Part shown: in pieces, positions 6,878-15,726 of the stretch
Layout: each line of letters opens with the position of its first letter
Numbering within the stretch: position 1 is the first letter of the stretch
NCBI GenBank assembly: GCA_011523505.1
Contig: WTGP01000027.1
Location: 102,001 to 166,000 of the forward strand
Length of the DNA stretch: 64,000 nucleotides
DNA from: Gammaproteobacteria bacterium
Lineage (GTDB): Bacteria > Pseudomonadota > Gammaproteobacteria > Steroidobacterales > Foliamicaceae
Direction: 5' to 3'
Translations under genes and position numbers: made by a program
Notes under the pieces: generated by a model
What the model was told of the DNA's origin: nothing
The model's input: the letters and a program-made list of their open reading frames with translations, nothing else
Databases searched by the model: none

Positions 6878-8365
6878 ATGAGTGCCAGAATGCCCAGGAA
6901 TCCGATCACCCGGCGCAAGTTCAATTCGGCGGTTGCCCTGACGTCGATGGCCGTGGCCGCTCCGTTTGTCCATACCCGCCGAGCCAGGGCCCGCGAGTCG
7001 GCCGACGTGGTAGTGATCGGGGCCGGTCTGTCCGGCCTGAACGCCGCCTGGATACTCAGCGAAGCGGGCGCCGACGTGCTCGTGCTCGAAGGCAGCAACC
7101 GTATCGGCGGCCGCGTGTGGACGGCCGGAGAAAAATGGGTAACGAACGCGGGGGAGGTGCCGATCGAGCTGGGGGCATCGCAAGTGGGTCCTTCGTATGC
7201 GCGCGTCCTCTACGCCATCGACCGCCTCAAGCTTCCGACCCTGGACGAGGACCGGTCGGTATTGCCGTTCGCCTATCACCTCGACGGCACGCTGATCAAG
7301 GGGTCGGAATGGCCCGACTCTCCTCACAACAAAACGGTAGGCGACGAACGCAAGATCCCAGCCGCTCAGTTCGCATCGGCCATGTTGGCCCGGCTCAATC
7401 CGCTGACTGAACTGGACGACTGGCTGGACCCGCGTTTCCGGGACCATGACGTTTCCATCCACGACCTGCTTGCGCGCCACGGCGTGTCGGAAGGCGGCAT
7501 CCGGCTGGCCGGGCACCAGTCCGACCTGCACGGCGTTTCCGCGCTGCGCCTGTTCCAGGAGCAGACCCGTGGTTCGTTCGAGGAACGGTTTGCCGGAGCG
7601 CTGGGCGAGGACGGCCGACCTCTTGAACACTGGCCCAAGAACCTTGCCGGCGGAACCGTCGCCCTGCCTCTGGCCATGGCTGCGCAGTTGCCGCGTGAAG
7701 TTCGGCTGGGACAGCAGGTTACGGCGATCGATGTCGAACCGGACGCGGTGGACGTGCGCACGCTGGACGGCGGCCGGTATCGCTCCAGGTTCGCCGTTGC
7801 GGCGACTCCGTTCACGGTACTGCGGGACGTTGACATCTGGCCCCGCCCGCCCGGTCCGCAGTTCCAGGCGATTGAGCGGCTCAATTACGCTGAAACCACG
7901 CGAGCGTTCTGCCGGATCAGGGAGCCCTTCTGGCAGGAGGACGGCTTCGAGCCTTCGCTGTTTTCCGACGGGGCCGTCCGGATGTTCTGGACGATCGACA
8001 ATCACAAGGGCGAAGGGGAGTACCGGGGGATGTTCGTGCTGACCAACACCGGGGGCAAGCAGGTCGCCGCACGCCCGCCGGAAAGCGCCGTCCGCTTCCT
8101 GATCGAAGAGATGGAGCGGATCAGGCCCTCGTCGCGCGGACAGATCGAGATCATTTGCTACCACTCCTGGGAACGCCAGCCGCTGCAACGCGGCTGCAGC
8201 CCGATGTTCGCCCCGGGGCAGGTCACCGCGTTCGCGAACGAGATGATCCTGCCTCACGGCCGCCTGCACTTCGCCGGCGAACATACCCGGCGGCTGGATT
8301 ACGGAATGGAAGCGGCCATGGAAGCGGGAGAACGGGCGGCGCTCGAGATCCTTGATCGGATATAG
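6878..8365 (+). CDS. Tat-exported flavin-dependent amine oxidase
   Basis: A 495-residue flavin monoamine oxidase-family protein. The N-terminus carries a twin-arginine motif (ITRRKFN) and hydrophobic stretch, so the enzyme is probably folded with FAD and exported by Tat. The dinucleotide-binding motif VVVIGAGLSGLNAA comes next, then EGSNRIGGRVW, and near the C-terminus FAGEHTRRLDYGMEAAMEAG, the second FAD-binding segment of monoamine oxidases. It oxidises an amine or amino acid to an imine with release of peroxide; the substrate is unknown. An ATG at 6890 is an alternative start. It lies between two TonB receptors, suggesting it acts on something they bring into the periplasm. Confidence 0.88.
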   Translation: MSARMPRNPITRRKFNSAVALTSMAVAAPFVHTRRARARESADVVVIGAGLSGLNAAWILSEAGADVLVLEGSNRIGGRVWTAGEKWVTNAGEVPIELGASQVGPSYARVLYAIDRLKLPTLDEDRSVLPFAYHLDGTLIKGSEWPDSPHNKTVGDERKIPAAQFASAMLARLNPLTELDDWLDPRFRDHDVSIHDLLARHGVSEGGIRLAGHQSDLHGVSALRLFQEQTRGSFEERFAGALGEDGRPLEHWPKNLAGGTVALPLAMAAQLPREVRLGQQVTAIDVEPDAVDVRTLDGGRYRSRFAVAATPFTVLRDVDIWPRPPGPQFQAIERLNYAETTRAFCRIREPFWQEDGFEPSLFSDGAVRMFWTIDNHKGEGEYRGMFVLTNTGGKQVAARPPESAVRFLIEEMERIRPSSRGQIEIICYHSWERQPLQRGCSPMFAPGQVTAFANEMILPHGRLHFAGEHTRRLDYGMEAAMEAGERAALEILDRI

Positions 8366-8393
8366 CGTCCGTTAACATACTGCGCAGCCGCTC

Positions 8394-8418
8394 TGCCGGG
8401 CATGTGTTTTGCCCGGCA
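8394..8418 (+). terminator. 9-bp perfect stem-loop between amine oxidase and receptor genes
   Basis: TGCCGGGCA at 8394-8402 and TGCCCGGCA at 8410-8418 pair perfectly around a 7-nt loop, 29 bp after the amine oxidase stop. No T-run follows, so it may be a Rho-dependent or attenuating structure or an mRNA-stabilising hairpin rather than a classic terminator. Confidence 0.35.
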
Positions 8419-8463
8419 TGACGGCGCGGTAATTCTGCTTGTGACGATTGCGGGGGACTGAGC

Positions 8464-11346
8464 ATGATCGGCGTTTTCCGCTGCCGGAAGTTTGCGGTCT
8501 CGTGGACTGCGGTTGCGCTTCTTGCACCTTCGGCGGCGTTCGCGCAGGACCCGGCGCCCTCCGAACCCGGCGAAACCGTGATCGAGGAGATCGTGGTGGT
8601 GGGTTCCCTGATCAAGCGCCGCGTCGTCTATGAAGGACGCGCGCCGGTGCAGACGCTGGACGCGGAGTTGTTCGAGTCGGTAGGCGCCTCCCAGGCGGTG
8701 GACATTCTCGGCAGCCTGACCGCCAACACCGGCTCGTACATCGCCACGCAGCAGAACTATCTGCAGGGCGTTGCGCAATTCAGCCTGCGCGGCGTGGGGT
8801 TGTCTTCCACGCTCACGCTGATCAATGGACGCAGGGCCGGATTCGCGCCGGTTTCCAACGATGTCGGACAGAGCTTCTTCGATATCAACTCGCTGCCCGT
8901 GCTGCTGATCGAGCGCGTCGAGATACTGCGCGACGGCGCTTCGGCCACCTACGGTTCGCAGGCGGTGGCGGGCGTCGCCAACATCGTTACCCGCAAGGGC
9001 TTTTCGGGGCTGGAGATTACCGGCGGTTACCGGTCCGCCAGCAACACGGCATACGACCTGGCTTTCGCTGCGGGTCTTGAGGCGCTACGCGGCCATGTCA
9101 GCCTTTACGGGGCCTGGCTCACACAGGACGAAAACTTTCGCACCGAGTTCGATTGGCTGATCCCCAGGACCGTCGACCCGGATGGTGACGGAGACATTGT
9201 GGAAGGCTCGTTCGATTCGGGCCGGGGATCGCCGGGCAGCTTCCGGCGCGCCGTTGCCAACGTGGACGGCACCTATTCCCCGTATCAGGTTGGCGGCCTC
9301 GACACGCCCCGTTTCCCCGACCCCGATTGCCGGGCCGGCGGAGGCTATCCGAGCGGTTCGCTGTGCCGGATGGATTTCTCCGACCAGCGAACGATGATCG
9401 CCGCCGAGCAGCGCGCCCAGTTCTTCGCCGACGCCGAGTTCGAGCTGGCCGGCGGCACCACGCTTTTCTCGGAAATCGGTTATTCGGTCAACGAGGTGAC
9501 GGACCGCGTGGGCAACATGCTGCTGTTCCGGGGCAACGTCGAGCGCACCAACGAGTTCTTCGTGCCCGCCAGCCACCCCTTCAACTTCTGGACCGACCCG
9601 GACAACGATGGCGTTCTTGCCTACGTCCCGCCCTCGGACTGGAATCCCGAGGTGCACGAGGCGGTGTCGCTCGGCTACTTCGGCCGGCCTCTGGGCGCGG
9701 AGGCGGCCGGCGAAAATTCCGGCGACGAATTGCGCAAGTTCGACAATCTCAGGGCGATGATCGGCCTCGATGCCGAACTCCCCGGCGGTTGGACGGGGCA
9801 AGGCTACCTTGCGCGGTCGCGGACGGATCTGTCCGTAAGCTCGGAACGCCACTGGGTGGCCGACGAGTTTGCCCGGGTCGTGGCCGAGGGGCTGTGGAAT
9901 CCTTTCGGCACGCGCCTGGTCGCGCCGGACCTGGTCACGCCCAAGACCGTGGCCGGCGACGGGCTGGCGCCGGCGCTGGCCGGCCGGCGCGCCGCCAACG
10001 ATCCGGAGATCCTGCAGCGGTTCCACAGTGTCAGGATGGAGACCGCGGTGAGCGTTCAGGAAGTGGCGGAGTTCGTGGCTTCCGGCGACCTGTTCGAGTG
10101 GCGCGGCCGGCCGGTGTCGCTGGCTGCCGGCGCGCACTATCGCCACCTGCATTACTCGTACCAGCCCGACCCACTGAACGCCTCGGGCGAAGGTCCGCGG
10201 GAGATTCGCGACTTTCCCCGGGACGCGGACCAGCATGTGTGGGCGGTATTCGCCGAGAGCCTGCTCTGGTTCGGCGATCGCGCCGAATTGCAGCTCGCTG
10301 CCCGTCATGAGCGCTACGATCAGGCCGGCAACACCACCGACCCGAAGATCGCCGCGCAGTTCTTCGCCAACGACTGGCTGTCGTTGCGCGCGTCCTGGGG
10401 CACGTCCTTTCAGGCGCCCAGCGTGTTCCAGGCGGCCGGCAACATCAGTTCGCGCACGCTCACCGATCCCTTCCGCTTCGACGGTCAGGGCATCGGGCAA
10501 TGCACGATCGGACCGTCGGGCGAAATCCTGAACCGCGGCGACAACTTCGCCCTCGCCACGGTGCTGCGCGGAGGGGGACTCAAGCCCCAGACGGCGCGGT
10601 CGGCAAATCTCGGCCTGCTGTTGCGGCCCCTGGACAATGTTGCCGTGAGCCTGGATTTCTGGACTCTGGACTACCGCAGCGTCATTGCCCAAAGGCGCAG
10701 CTTTCAGGCGATCGTGGACGATGACTGCCGCGACGACGGCCGGCCCAACGATCCCCGGGTGCAACGCGATTCCTCGGGGCAGCTCAGCGTGGTTACGACC
10801 GACTACGAGAACGTCGGGGCGGTCCGCAGCCGGGGTTTGGATGCCAACGCCTACTACGATCTTGATTCGCCCGCCGGAGATTTTCGCATCAGCGCCGACG
10901 CCACCCTGTTGACCCGATTCGACGTGAATTCCGCCGGCGAGGGCTTCGTGGATCAACTCGGCAACCGCAACGACACGAACGGCTTCGCGCCCACTCCCGA
11001 GTTGCGGCTCAATCTCGGCCTCGCCTGGCGCCGCGGACCGCACGCGGCCGGCCTGATCGTGCGCTACGTCGATTCCTACAAGAATGACGAAGTCGCGTCC
11101 TTGCCGAAAATCTCCTCGTGGACGACGCTGGACGTGAACTACAGCTTTGACCTGGACAGCCTGTTCGGCGGCGAGGCCACGTTGTTCGTGGGCGCCCGCA
11201 ACCTCACCGACGAGGATCCGCCGCCGTTACCCAGTGGCCGCGAGGGCGTTCACCGCTACAACCTGCGTCCGGGTTACGACGGATTCGTGCACGATATCAA
11301 GGGTCGCACGCTCTACGTCCGATTCCGTTATCGCCCCTGGGGCTAG
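8464..11346 (+). CDS. TonB-dependent outer-membrane receptor (large)
   Basis: A 960-residue protein. The signal peptide ends AFA before QDPAPSEPGE, then EEIVVVGSLIKR. The plug domain includes FSLRGVGLSSTLTLINGRR and ERVEILRDGASATYGSQAVAGVANIVT, typical of the larger TonB receptors that use an INGRR motif in place of the shorter plug. The barrel runs to the C-terminal YVRFRYRPWG; the last residue is not the usual Phe. It is transcribed in the same direction as the amine oxidase, 98 bp downstream, with a stem-loop between. The substrate is unknown. Confidence 0.92.
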   Translation: MIGVFRCRKFAVSWTAVALLAPSAAFAQDPAPSEPGETVIEEIVVVGSLIKRRVVYEGRAPVQTLDAELFESVGASQAVDILGSLTANTGSYIATQQNYLQGVAQFSLRGVGLSSTLTLINGRRAGFAPVSNDVGQSFFDINSLPVLLIERVEILRDGASATYGSQAVAGVANIVTRKGFSGLEITGGYRSASNTAYDLAFAAGLEALRGHVSLYGAWLTQDENFRTEFDWLIPRTVDPDGDGDIVEGSFDSGRGSPGSFRRAVANVDGTYSPYQVGGLDTPRFPDPDCRAGGGYPSGSLCRMDFSDQRTMIAAEQRAQFFADAEFELAGGTTLFSEIGYSVNEVTDRVGNMLLFRGNVERTNEFFVPASHPFNFWTDPDNDGVLAYVPPSDWNPEVHEAVSLGYFGRPLGAEAAGENSGDELRKFDNLRAMIGLDAELPGGWTGQGYLARSRTDLSVSSERHWVADEFARVVAEGLWNPFGTRLVAPDLVTPKTVAGDGLAPALAGRRAANDPEILQRFHSVRMETAVSVQEVAEFVASGDLFEWRGRPVSLAAGAHYRHLHYSYQPDPLNASGEGPREIRDFPRDADQHVWAVFAESLLWFGDRAELQLAARHERYDQAGNTTDPKIAAQFFANDWLSLRASWGTSFQAPSVFQAAGNISSRTLTDPFRFDGQGIGQCTIGPSGEILNRGDNFALATVLRGGGLKPQTARSANLGLLLRPLDNVAVSLDFWTLDYRSVIAQRRSFQAIVDDDCRDDGRPNDPRVQRDSSGQLSVVTTDYENVGAVRSRGLDANAYYDLDSPAGDFRISADATLLTRFDVNSAGEGFVDQLGNRNDTNGFAPTPELRLNLGLAWRRGPHAAGLIVRYVDSYKNDEVASLPKISSWTTLDVNYSFDLDSLFGGEATLFVGARNLTDEDPPPLPSGREGVHRYNLRPGYDGFVHDIKGRTLYVRFRYRPWG

Positions 11347-11357
11347 TTCCGGCCGGA

Positions 11358-11762
11358 TCAGTCCGCTATCCATGCGAGGACCATGTCCCTGAGTGCAACA
11401 ATTCCGATGACGTTGCGCTCCTGATCCACCACCAGCACCCGGCGCAGCCCCAGGTTCGTCAGGTGACGGACCGCGTACCGGACCAGCATTGTGGCGGGGA
11501 GCGATACAACCGGTTTCGTCATTACTTCGTACACATGAACGCGGTCCGGGGCGCGATTCCGGGCGATGACCTCGCGGGCGATACCCTGAATATCGATCAA
11601 TCCGGCTTCATCGTCCGCGTCGCGGCGATTGACCACCAGCGATGTAATCGAGTGGCTGCGCATCAGTGCGGCTGCGTCGGACACCGTTGCAAGCCCGTCG
11701 ATGCTCCTGACGTCGCCGATCATCACCTCGCTTACGCGAAGATTGCGTTTGTCGGTGCTCAT
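11358..11762 (-). CDS. CBS-domain pair protein
   Basis: A 134-residue protein made almost entirely of two CBS repeats, about residues 8-65 and 75-130. Recognisable elements are TVSDAAALMRSHSITSLVV and a second repeat around ATMLVRYAVRHLTNLGLRRVLVVD. Stand-alone CBS pairs bind adenine nucleotides and act as energy sensors. Its ATG overlaps the stop of the PII-like gene by 4 bp (ATGA), so it is translationally coupled as last gene of the DUF1538 operon. I infer that it reports nucleotide state to the membrane proteins, but no direct evidence is visible. Confidence 0.85.
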   Translation of the reverse strand: MSTDKRNLRVSEVMIGDVRSIDGLATVSDAAALMRSHSITSLVVNRRDADDEAGLIDIQGIAREVIARNRAPDRVHVYEVMTKPVVSLPATMLVRYAVRHLTNLGLRRVLVVDQERNVIGIVALRDMVLAWIAD

Positions 11763-12109
11763 ATTTCCTCCTCCACTTCTTTCATCAGTGCCGGCAATTG
11801 GGTGCTCATGCCGACCGCGTCCTCGATGGCGATCTGAAATGCGACGCCGGCGCCCGGGTCGGTTTCAAAGCGCCCGGCGTCGCGGATGCGTTCCAGTATT
11901 TCCCTCGCCTTCGCTTCCGCCACCAGGAACAGTACAACGTCCCGCATGGCTGTAAGTTCAAGGCCGAGGAACGTCTTTTCGGGCTTCAGTCCTTCTCCGC
12001 GCACGCTGGTGATGACCGTCGCGCCCGTTGCGCCGGCTTCGCGCGCGGCATCGATGACGGCGGCGGTCTTTTCGTCCGGAACCAGGGCGACAATGAGCTT
12101 CATGTACAT
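11759..12109 (-). CDS. PII-like signalling protein
   Basis: A 116-residue protein with the ferredoxin-like pattern of the PII superfamily: MKLIVALVPDEKTAAVIDAAREAGATGATVI, then a short T-loop region (VRGEGLKPEKTFLGLEL), then VVLFLVAEAKAREIL and a late GAGVAFQIAIEDAVG. The tyrosine of the uridylylation site in GlnB is absent, so it is not a classical nitrogen PII. PII-like proteins bind ATP/ADP, AMP or cAMP and usually gate a neighbouring transporter. AGGAG lies 9 nt before the ATG at 12109, overlapping the stop of the DUF1538 gene; an ATG at 12103 is possible. Confidence 0.8.
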   Translation of the reverse strand: MYMKLIVALVPDEKTAAVIDAAREAGATGATVITSVRGEGLKPEKTFLGLELTAMRDVVLFLVAEAKAREILERIRDAGRFETDPGAGVAFQIAIEDAVGMSTQLPALMKEVEEEI

Positions 12110-12121
12110 CGCTTGGTGCTC

Positions 12122-12892
12122 CTATTCTGTTTTTGGGCCGCGCAGGCGCGCGATGGCGGAAACGGCCATCGCGTAGGCGAGCACGGACATGATGGGAAAA
12201 ACGCTGGCGAACGCGATCAGGCCGAAGCCGTCGATCAGGGGACTTCGGCCGGGCACCGTGGCGGCCAGTCCGAGTCCCAGCGCGGCCAGCACCGGTACCG
12301 TCACGGTGGATGTGGTGACGCCGCCGCTGTCATACGCCAGCGGGATGATGTTCCGGCCGGAACGAAAGGTCTGTACGATCACGACGGCGTAGGCGGCGAT
12401 GATGTACCAGGGCAGTGGCGTGCCGGTCACGATCCGCAGGCAGCCCAGCGCCACTCCGACGGCTACTCCCACAGCCACGGCGACTCGCAACCCGTTGGCG
12501 GCTATCGAGCCCCCGGAAACTTCCTCCGCCTTGAGAGACACGGCGATCAGCGAAGGTTCCGCCACGGTCGTGGCGAACCCGATTGCCGCGGCAAACGCGT
12601 ACACGATGAGGTAGTCGTCCCAGCGGACTACGGCCGCCGCCGCGCCCTCGAGCGCAGCGGAAGTGAGTTGCACCGCCATGGTTTCCCCGATCGGAAACAG
12701 CGCTTCCTCCAGGCCCACCAGAAACAGCGTAAGGCCCAGCAGAACAAACACGAAGCCCAGCGCGATCCGGCCCGGATTCGGCGGCCGCCGCCGCAATACC
12801 GCCGCCTGGAAGAGGAACAGTATGGCGACGATGGGCGCCACGTCCAACAGCGTGCCGAGCCCGGTTTGCAGCAGTGTCGTCACGAATTCCAT
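12122..12892 (-). CDS. DUF1538 family membrane protein, second copy
   Basis: A 256-residue protein with about seven hydrophobic segments. It shares with the gene before it the signatures TTVAEPSLIAV and [14 protein letters not shown], then [12 protein letters not shown]. The two glycine/threonine-rich signatures look like re-entrant or pore-lining elements of a transporter, although the DUF1538 family has no assigned function. Its start overlaps the stop of the first DUF1538 gene by one base (TAATG). A pair of homologous membrane proteins suggests a heterodimer or heteromeric transporter. Confidence 0.85.
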   Translation of the reverse strand: MEFVTTLLQTGLGTLLDVAPIVAILFLFQAAVLRRRPPNPGRIALGFVFVLLGLTLFLVGLEEALFPIGETMAVQLTSAALEGAAAAVVRWDDYLIVYAFAAAIGFATTVAEPSLIAVSLKAEEVSGGSIAANGLRVAVAVGVAVGVALGCLRIVTGTPLPWYIIAAYAVVIVQTFRSGRNIIPLAYDSGGVTTSTVTVPVLAALGLGLAATVPGRSPLIDGFGLIAFASVFPIMSVLAYAMAVSAIARLRGPKTE

Positions 12893-13629
12893 TACAGCAC
12901 CATGCCGTAAGCGAGCACAAAAATCATCGGTGTGAGACTGGCGAATGCGATCAGGCCGAAACCGTCCAGCATCGGATCGCGCCCCTTGATCGACGACGCA
13001 AGTCCCACGCCAAGAGCCGTGACCAGCGGCACCGTGATAGTGCTCGTGGTCACGCCGCCCGAGTCGTACGCCACGCCGATAATCTCATCCGGTGCGAACA
13101 GCGTCATGAGCGTGACCAGCACATAACCGCCGATGATCAGGTAGTGCAGCGGCCATCCCTTGAGAATGCGCAGCACGCCCAGCACGATCGCGAGGCCCAC
13201 GGAAAAGGCGACTACCATGCGCAGCCGAAAGGCGTAGGTGTTGCGCGCTTCCTCGCTGCCTGCGATTGCGCCCGCCTCGGCCGCTACCTCGGCGGCCTTG
13301 TCGCCCACTGCAATAAGGGCCGGTTCCGCCACCGTGGTCCCGAAGCCGAGGCAAAAGGCAAAAGCCAGCAGCGCGGCCGCGCTGCCCTTGTGCGCGAACG
13401 CGCGGGCAATCGCTTCTCCCAACGGGAACAGTCCCAGCTCCAGTCCCTGAACGAAAAGCGCCAGCCCCAGCACGACGCACACGAGCCCCACCGCCACGCC
13501 GGCCAGATCGGGGAATGGCTGCCGGATTACGGCGGCCTGGAAGAAGGCGATTACGAGAATGATCGGCGCCAGGTCGCGCAGCGCATCGGCGAGCCGCCGC
13601 CCGAGCGCCGCAAGATTCCTGAACCGCAT
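12892..13629 (-). CDS. DUF1538 family membrane protein, first copy
   Basis: A 245-residue multi-pass membrane protein, about seven segments. It carries [20 protein letters not shown] near the middle and [14 protein letters not shown] followed by [13 protein letters not shown] near the end, matching the second copy position by position. It is the first gene of a four-gene operon (DUF1538, DUF1538, PII-like, CBS). It begins 74 bp after the stop of rho on the same strand, so it may be read through from rho or have its own promoter in that gap. Function is unknown; transport of a small ion or solute is inference from topology and the PII/CBS partners. Confidence 0.85.
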   Translation of the reverse strand: MRFRNLAALGRRLADALRDLAPIILVIAFFQAAVIRQPFPDLAGVAVGLVCVVLGLALFVQGLELGLFPLGEAIARAFAHKGSAAALLAFAFCLGFGTTVAEPALIAVGDKAAEVAAEAGAIAGSEEARNTYAFRLRMVVAFSVGLAIVLGVLRILKGWPLHYLIIGGYVLVTLMTLFAPDEIIGVAYDSGGVTTSTITVPLVTALGVGLASSIKGRDPMLDGFGLIAFASLTPMIFVLAYGMVL

Positions 13630-13703
13630 CCTTCAACGCCGCCTTTTCGAAGCCCCGATCTTCGCAAACGCCCTGGTGGCGGCGCCGGCAGTGAGCAAAC
13701 CGC

Positions 13704-15137
13704 TCAGCCCATCTTCATCGTTTCGAAGAACGCCTTGTTGCGCTTGGTGTCGCGCATCTTGTCGATCAGGAATTCGGCGGCCGCAAGTTCGTCCATGGGA
13801 TGCAGGAGCTTGCGCAGCACCCAGATCTTCTGAATCTCGTCATCCGCGGTAATCAGGTCTTCGCGCCGCGTGCCGGAGCGGTTGATGTTGATGGCGGGGA
13901 AGACGCGCTTCTCGGAAATTCGCCGGTCCAGGTGAATTTCGGAGTTGCCGGTGCCTTTGAACTCCTCGTAGATCACCTCGTCCATCTTCGAACCGGTGTC
14001 CACCAGCGCGGTGGCGAGGATGGTCAAACTGCCGCCTTCCTCGATCTTGCGCGCTGCGCCGAAGAAACGCTTGGGACGCTGCAGGGCGGTGGCTTCGACA
14101 CCGCCTGAGAGCACCCGGCCGGATGAAGGCGTGACCGTGTTGTAGGCGCGCGCCAGCCTCGTAATCGAGTCCAGCAGGATCACGACGTCGCGGCGGTGTT
14201 CGGCCAGCCGGCGGGCCTTGTGCAGGACCATCTCGGCTACCTGCACATGCCGCGTGGCCGGTTCGTCGAAGGTGCTGGACACTACTTCGCCGCGCACCGT
14301 GCGTTGCATTTCCGTTACTTCCTCCGGACGCTCGTCGATCAGCAGGACGATCAGAAAGGTTTCCGGATAGTTCGCCGCGATCGACTGGGCGATGTTCTGC
14401 AGCAGCATGGTCTTTCCGGCCTTGGGCGGCGAAACGATCAGCCCGCGCTGTCCCTTGCCCACGGGAGCGGCCATGTCGATGATGCGCGCGGTCAGGTCCT
14501 CGGTGCTGCCGTTGCCCTGTTCGAGCGTGTAGCGTTCCTGCGGAAACAGCGGCGTGAGGTTTTCGAAAAGCACCTTGCCCTGCGAATTTGCCGGGGCTTC
14601 GAAATTGATCTTGTGCACTTTCAGCAGCGCGAAGTAGCGTTCGTTATCCAGCGGCGGGCGCACCAGCGCCGCCAGGGTGTCGCCGGTACGCAAATTGAAT
14701 CGGCGGATCTGCCCCGGCGCCACGTAGATGTCGTCCGGCCCGGCAAGGTATGACTCGTCGGCGGAACGCAGGAAGCCGAAGCCGTCCTGGAGTATTTCCA
14801 GCACGCCCTCGGCGTAGATGGATGCGCCCTCGTTGGCGTGGGCCTTGAGGACCGAGAAGATGATGTCCTGCTTGCGGGCCCGGGACAGGCTTTCCAGCCC
14901 CAGTTGGCGTCCCTGCTCCAGCACCTTGGCGACCGGCAGCTTCTTGAACTCGCCCAGCTTCAGCACATGGCCGAGCTGTTCCAGTTGCTCGTCGGTGATC
15001 GTTTCCTCCGCCGTGAAGACGCCCACGTCATCGTGTTGGCGCCCATCCCGGCGGCGGCCTCGCGGTGCAGCGTTGGGGTTGCGGGGCCGCGGCCGTCGAC
15101 CGCGCTGTCGTCCAGGATTTCCGGCGTAATTTCTCAC
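13704..15137 (-). CDS. rho: Transcription termination factor Rho
   Basis: A 477-residue protein, longer than the roughly 420 residues of enteric Rho because of an arginine-rich N-terminal extension (residues 1-35). The Rho N-terminal RNA-binding region follows ([22 protein letters not shown]), then the hexameric ATPase with Walker [13 protein letters not shown], Walker [17 protein letters not shown] and the arginine-finger region [17 protein letters not shown]. It releases RNA polymerase from transcripts. Its start overlaps the trxA stop by 4 bp. The extension resembles those of other GC-rich bacteria. Confidence 0.97.
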   Translation of the reverse strand: MRNYAGNPGRQRGRRPRPRNPNAAPRGRRRDGRQHDDVGVFTAEETITDEQLEQLGHVLKLGEFKKLPVAKVLEQGRQLGLESLSRARKQDIIFSVLKAHANEGASIYAEGVLEILQDGFGFLRSADESYLAGPDDIYVAPGQIRRFNLRTGDTLAALVRPPLDNERYFALLKVHKINFEAPANSQGKVLFENLTPLFPQERYTLEQGNGSTEDLTARIIDMAAPVGKGQRGLIVSPPKAGKTMLLQNIAQSIAANYPETFLIVLLIDERPEEVTEMQRTVRGEVVSSTFDEPATRHVQVAEMVLHKARRLAEHRRDVVILLDSITRLARAYNTVTPSSGRVLSGGVEATALQRPKRFFGAARKIEEGGSLTILATALVDTGSKMDEVIYEEFKGTGNSEIHLDRRISEKRVFPAININRSGTRREDLITADDEIQKIWVLRKLLHPMDELAAAEFLIDKMRDTKRNKAFFETMKMG

Positions 15138-15454
15138 AGTTTTTCTTCCAGCATCCTCGTGATCTGTTGCCGCGGCTGCGCCCCGACAAGCTGCATTTCC
15201 ACCTGTCCGTTCTTGAACAGGATCAGCGTGGGAATGCTGCGGACGTTGTAGCGGAAGGCGGTCTGCTGGGCCTCATCGACGTTGAGTTTGACCACCTGCA
15301 TTCGGCCTTCGTATTCGTCCGCAATCTGTTCCAGGACCGGCGCGATCATCTTGCAGGGACCGCACCACTCCGCCCAGAAATCAACCAGTACCGGCAACTC
15401 ATTGTCCAGCACGTCGGCCTGGAAACTGTCTTCCGCTACCTGGGTAACGCTCAT
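15134..15454 (-). CDS. trxA: Thioredoxin 1
   Basis: A 106-residue thioredoxin with the canonical active site [10 protein letters not shown] near residue 30, and the cis-proline region [13 protein letters not shown]. It is the cytoplasmic disulfide reductant for ribonucleotide reductase, methionine sulfoxide reductase and others. GAGGAG lies about 9 nt before the ATG. trxA followed directly by rho, with rhlB divergent, is the same order as in Escherichia coli. Confidence 0.97.
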   Translation of the reverse strand: MSVTQVAEDSFQADVLDNELPVLVDFWAEWCGPCKMIAPVLEQIADEYEGRMQVVKLNVDEAQQTAFRYNVRSIPTLILFKNGQVEMQLVGAQPRQQITRMLEEKL

Positions 15455-15670
15455 ATCAGGGTCTCCTCAAGAGGCATGTGGAGAAGAAAAATATCGACGA
15501 AGCCCCTCGCCTCGCCTGAAAAAATTCTCGGCCCGCGTCGGTAATCTGCGAATGGTTCGAAAACGGCTGCGCCAGCTTGGAAAGGCCACGCGCCCCCGAA
15601 CGATCTCGGGCGTGGCGGTAATTCTACATGAAAACTTGCGCGCCGGGTTGGCGCCGCATGGCGCCGGGCA

Positions 15671-15698
15671 CTAGTGTGCCGTCCCGCAAGCACACTAG
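15671..15698. promoter_or_regulatory. 9-bp inverted repeat just upstream of rhlB
   Basis: CTAGTGTGC at 15671-15679 and GCACACTAG at 15690-15698 pair perfectly around 10 nt. The right arm overlaps a possible -10 box TAGAAT (15696-15701), 26 bp before the likely rhlB start. It may be an operator, or a stem-loop if transcription starts farther upstream. The rest of the 272-bp trxA/rhlB gap shows nothing else I can name. Confidence 0.35.
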
Positions 15699-15726
15699 AA
15701 TACGCAGCGTCGAAAAAGTCCGCACA

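Noticed and set aside
9085..11043. 652-codon minus-strand frame opposite the second TonB receptor
   Set aside because: It is the GC-rich shadow of a clear receptor gene; the translation is Ala/Gly/Arg-rich with no domain.
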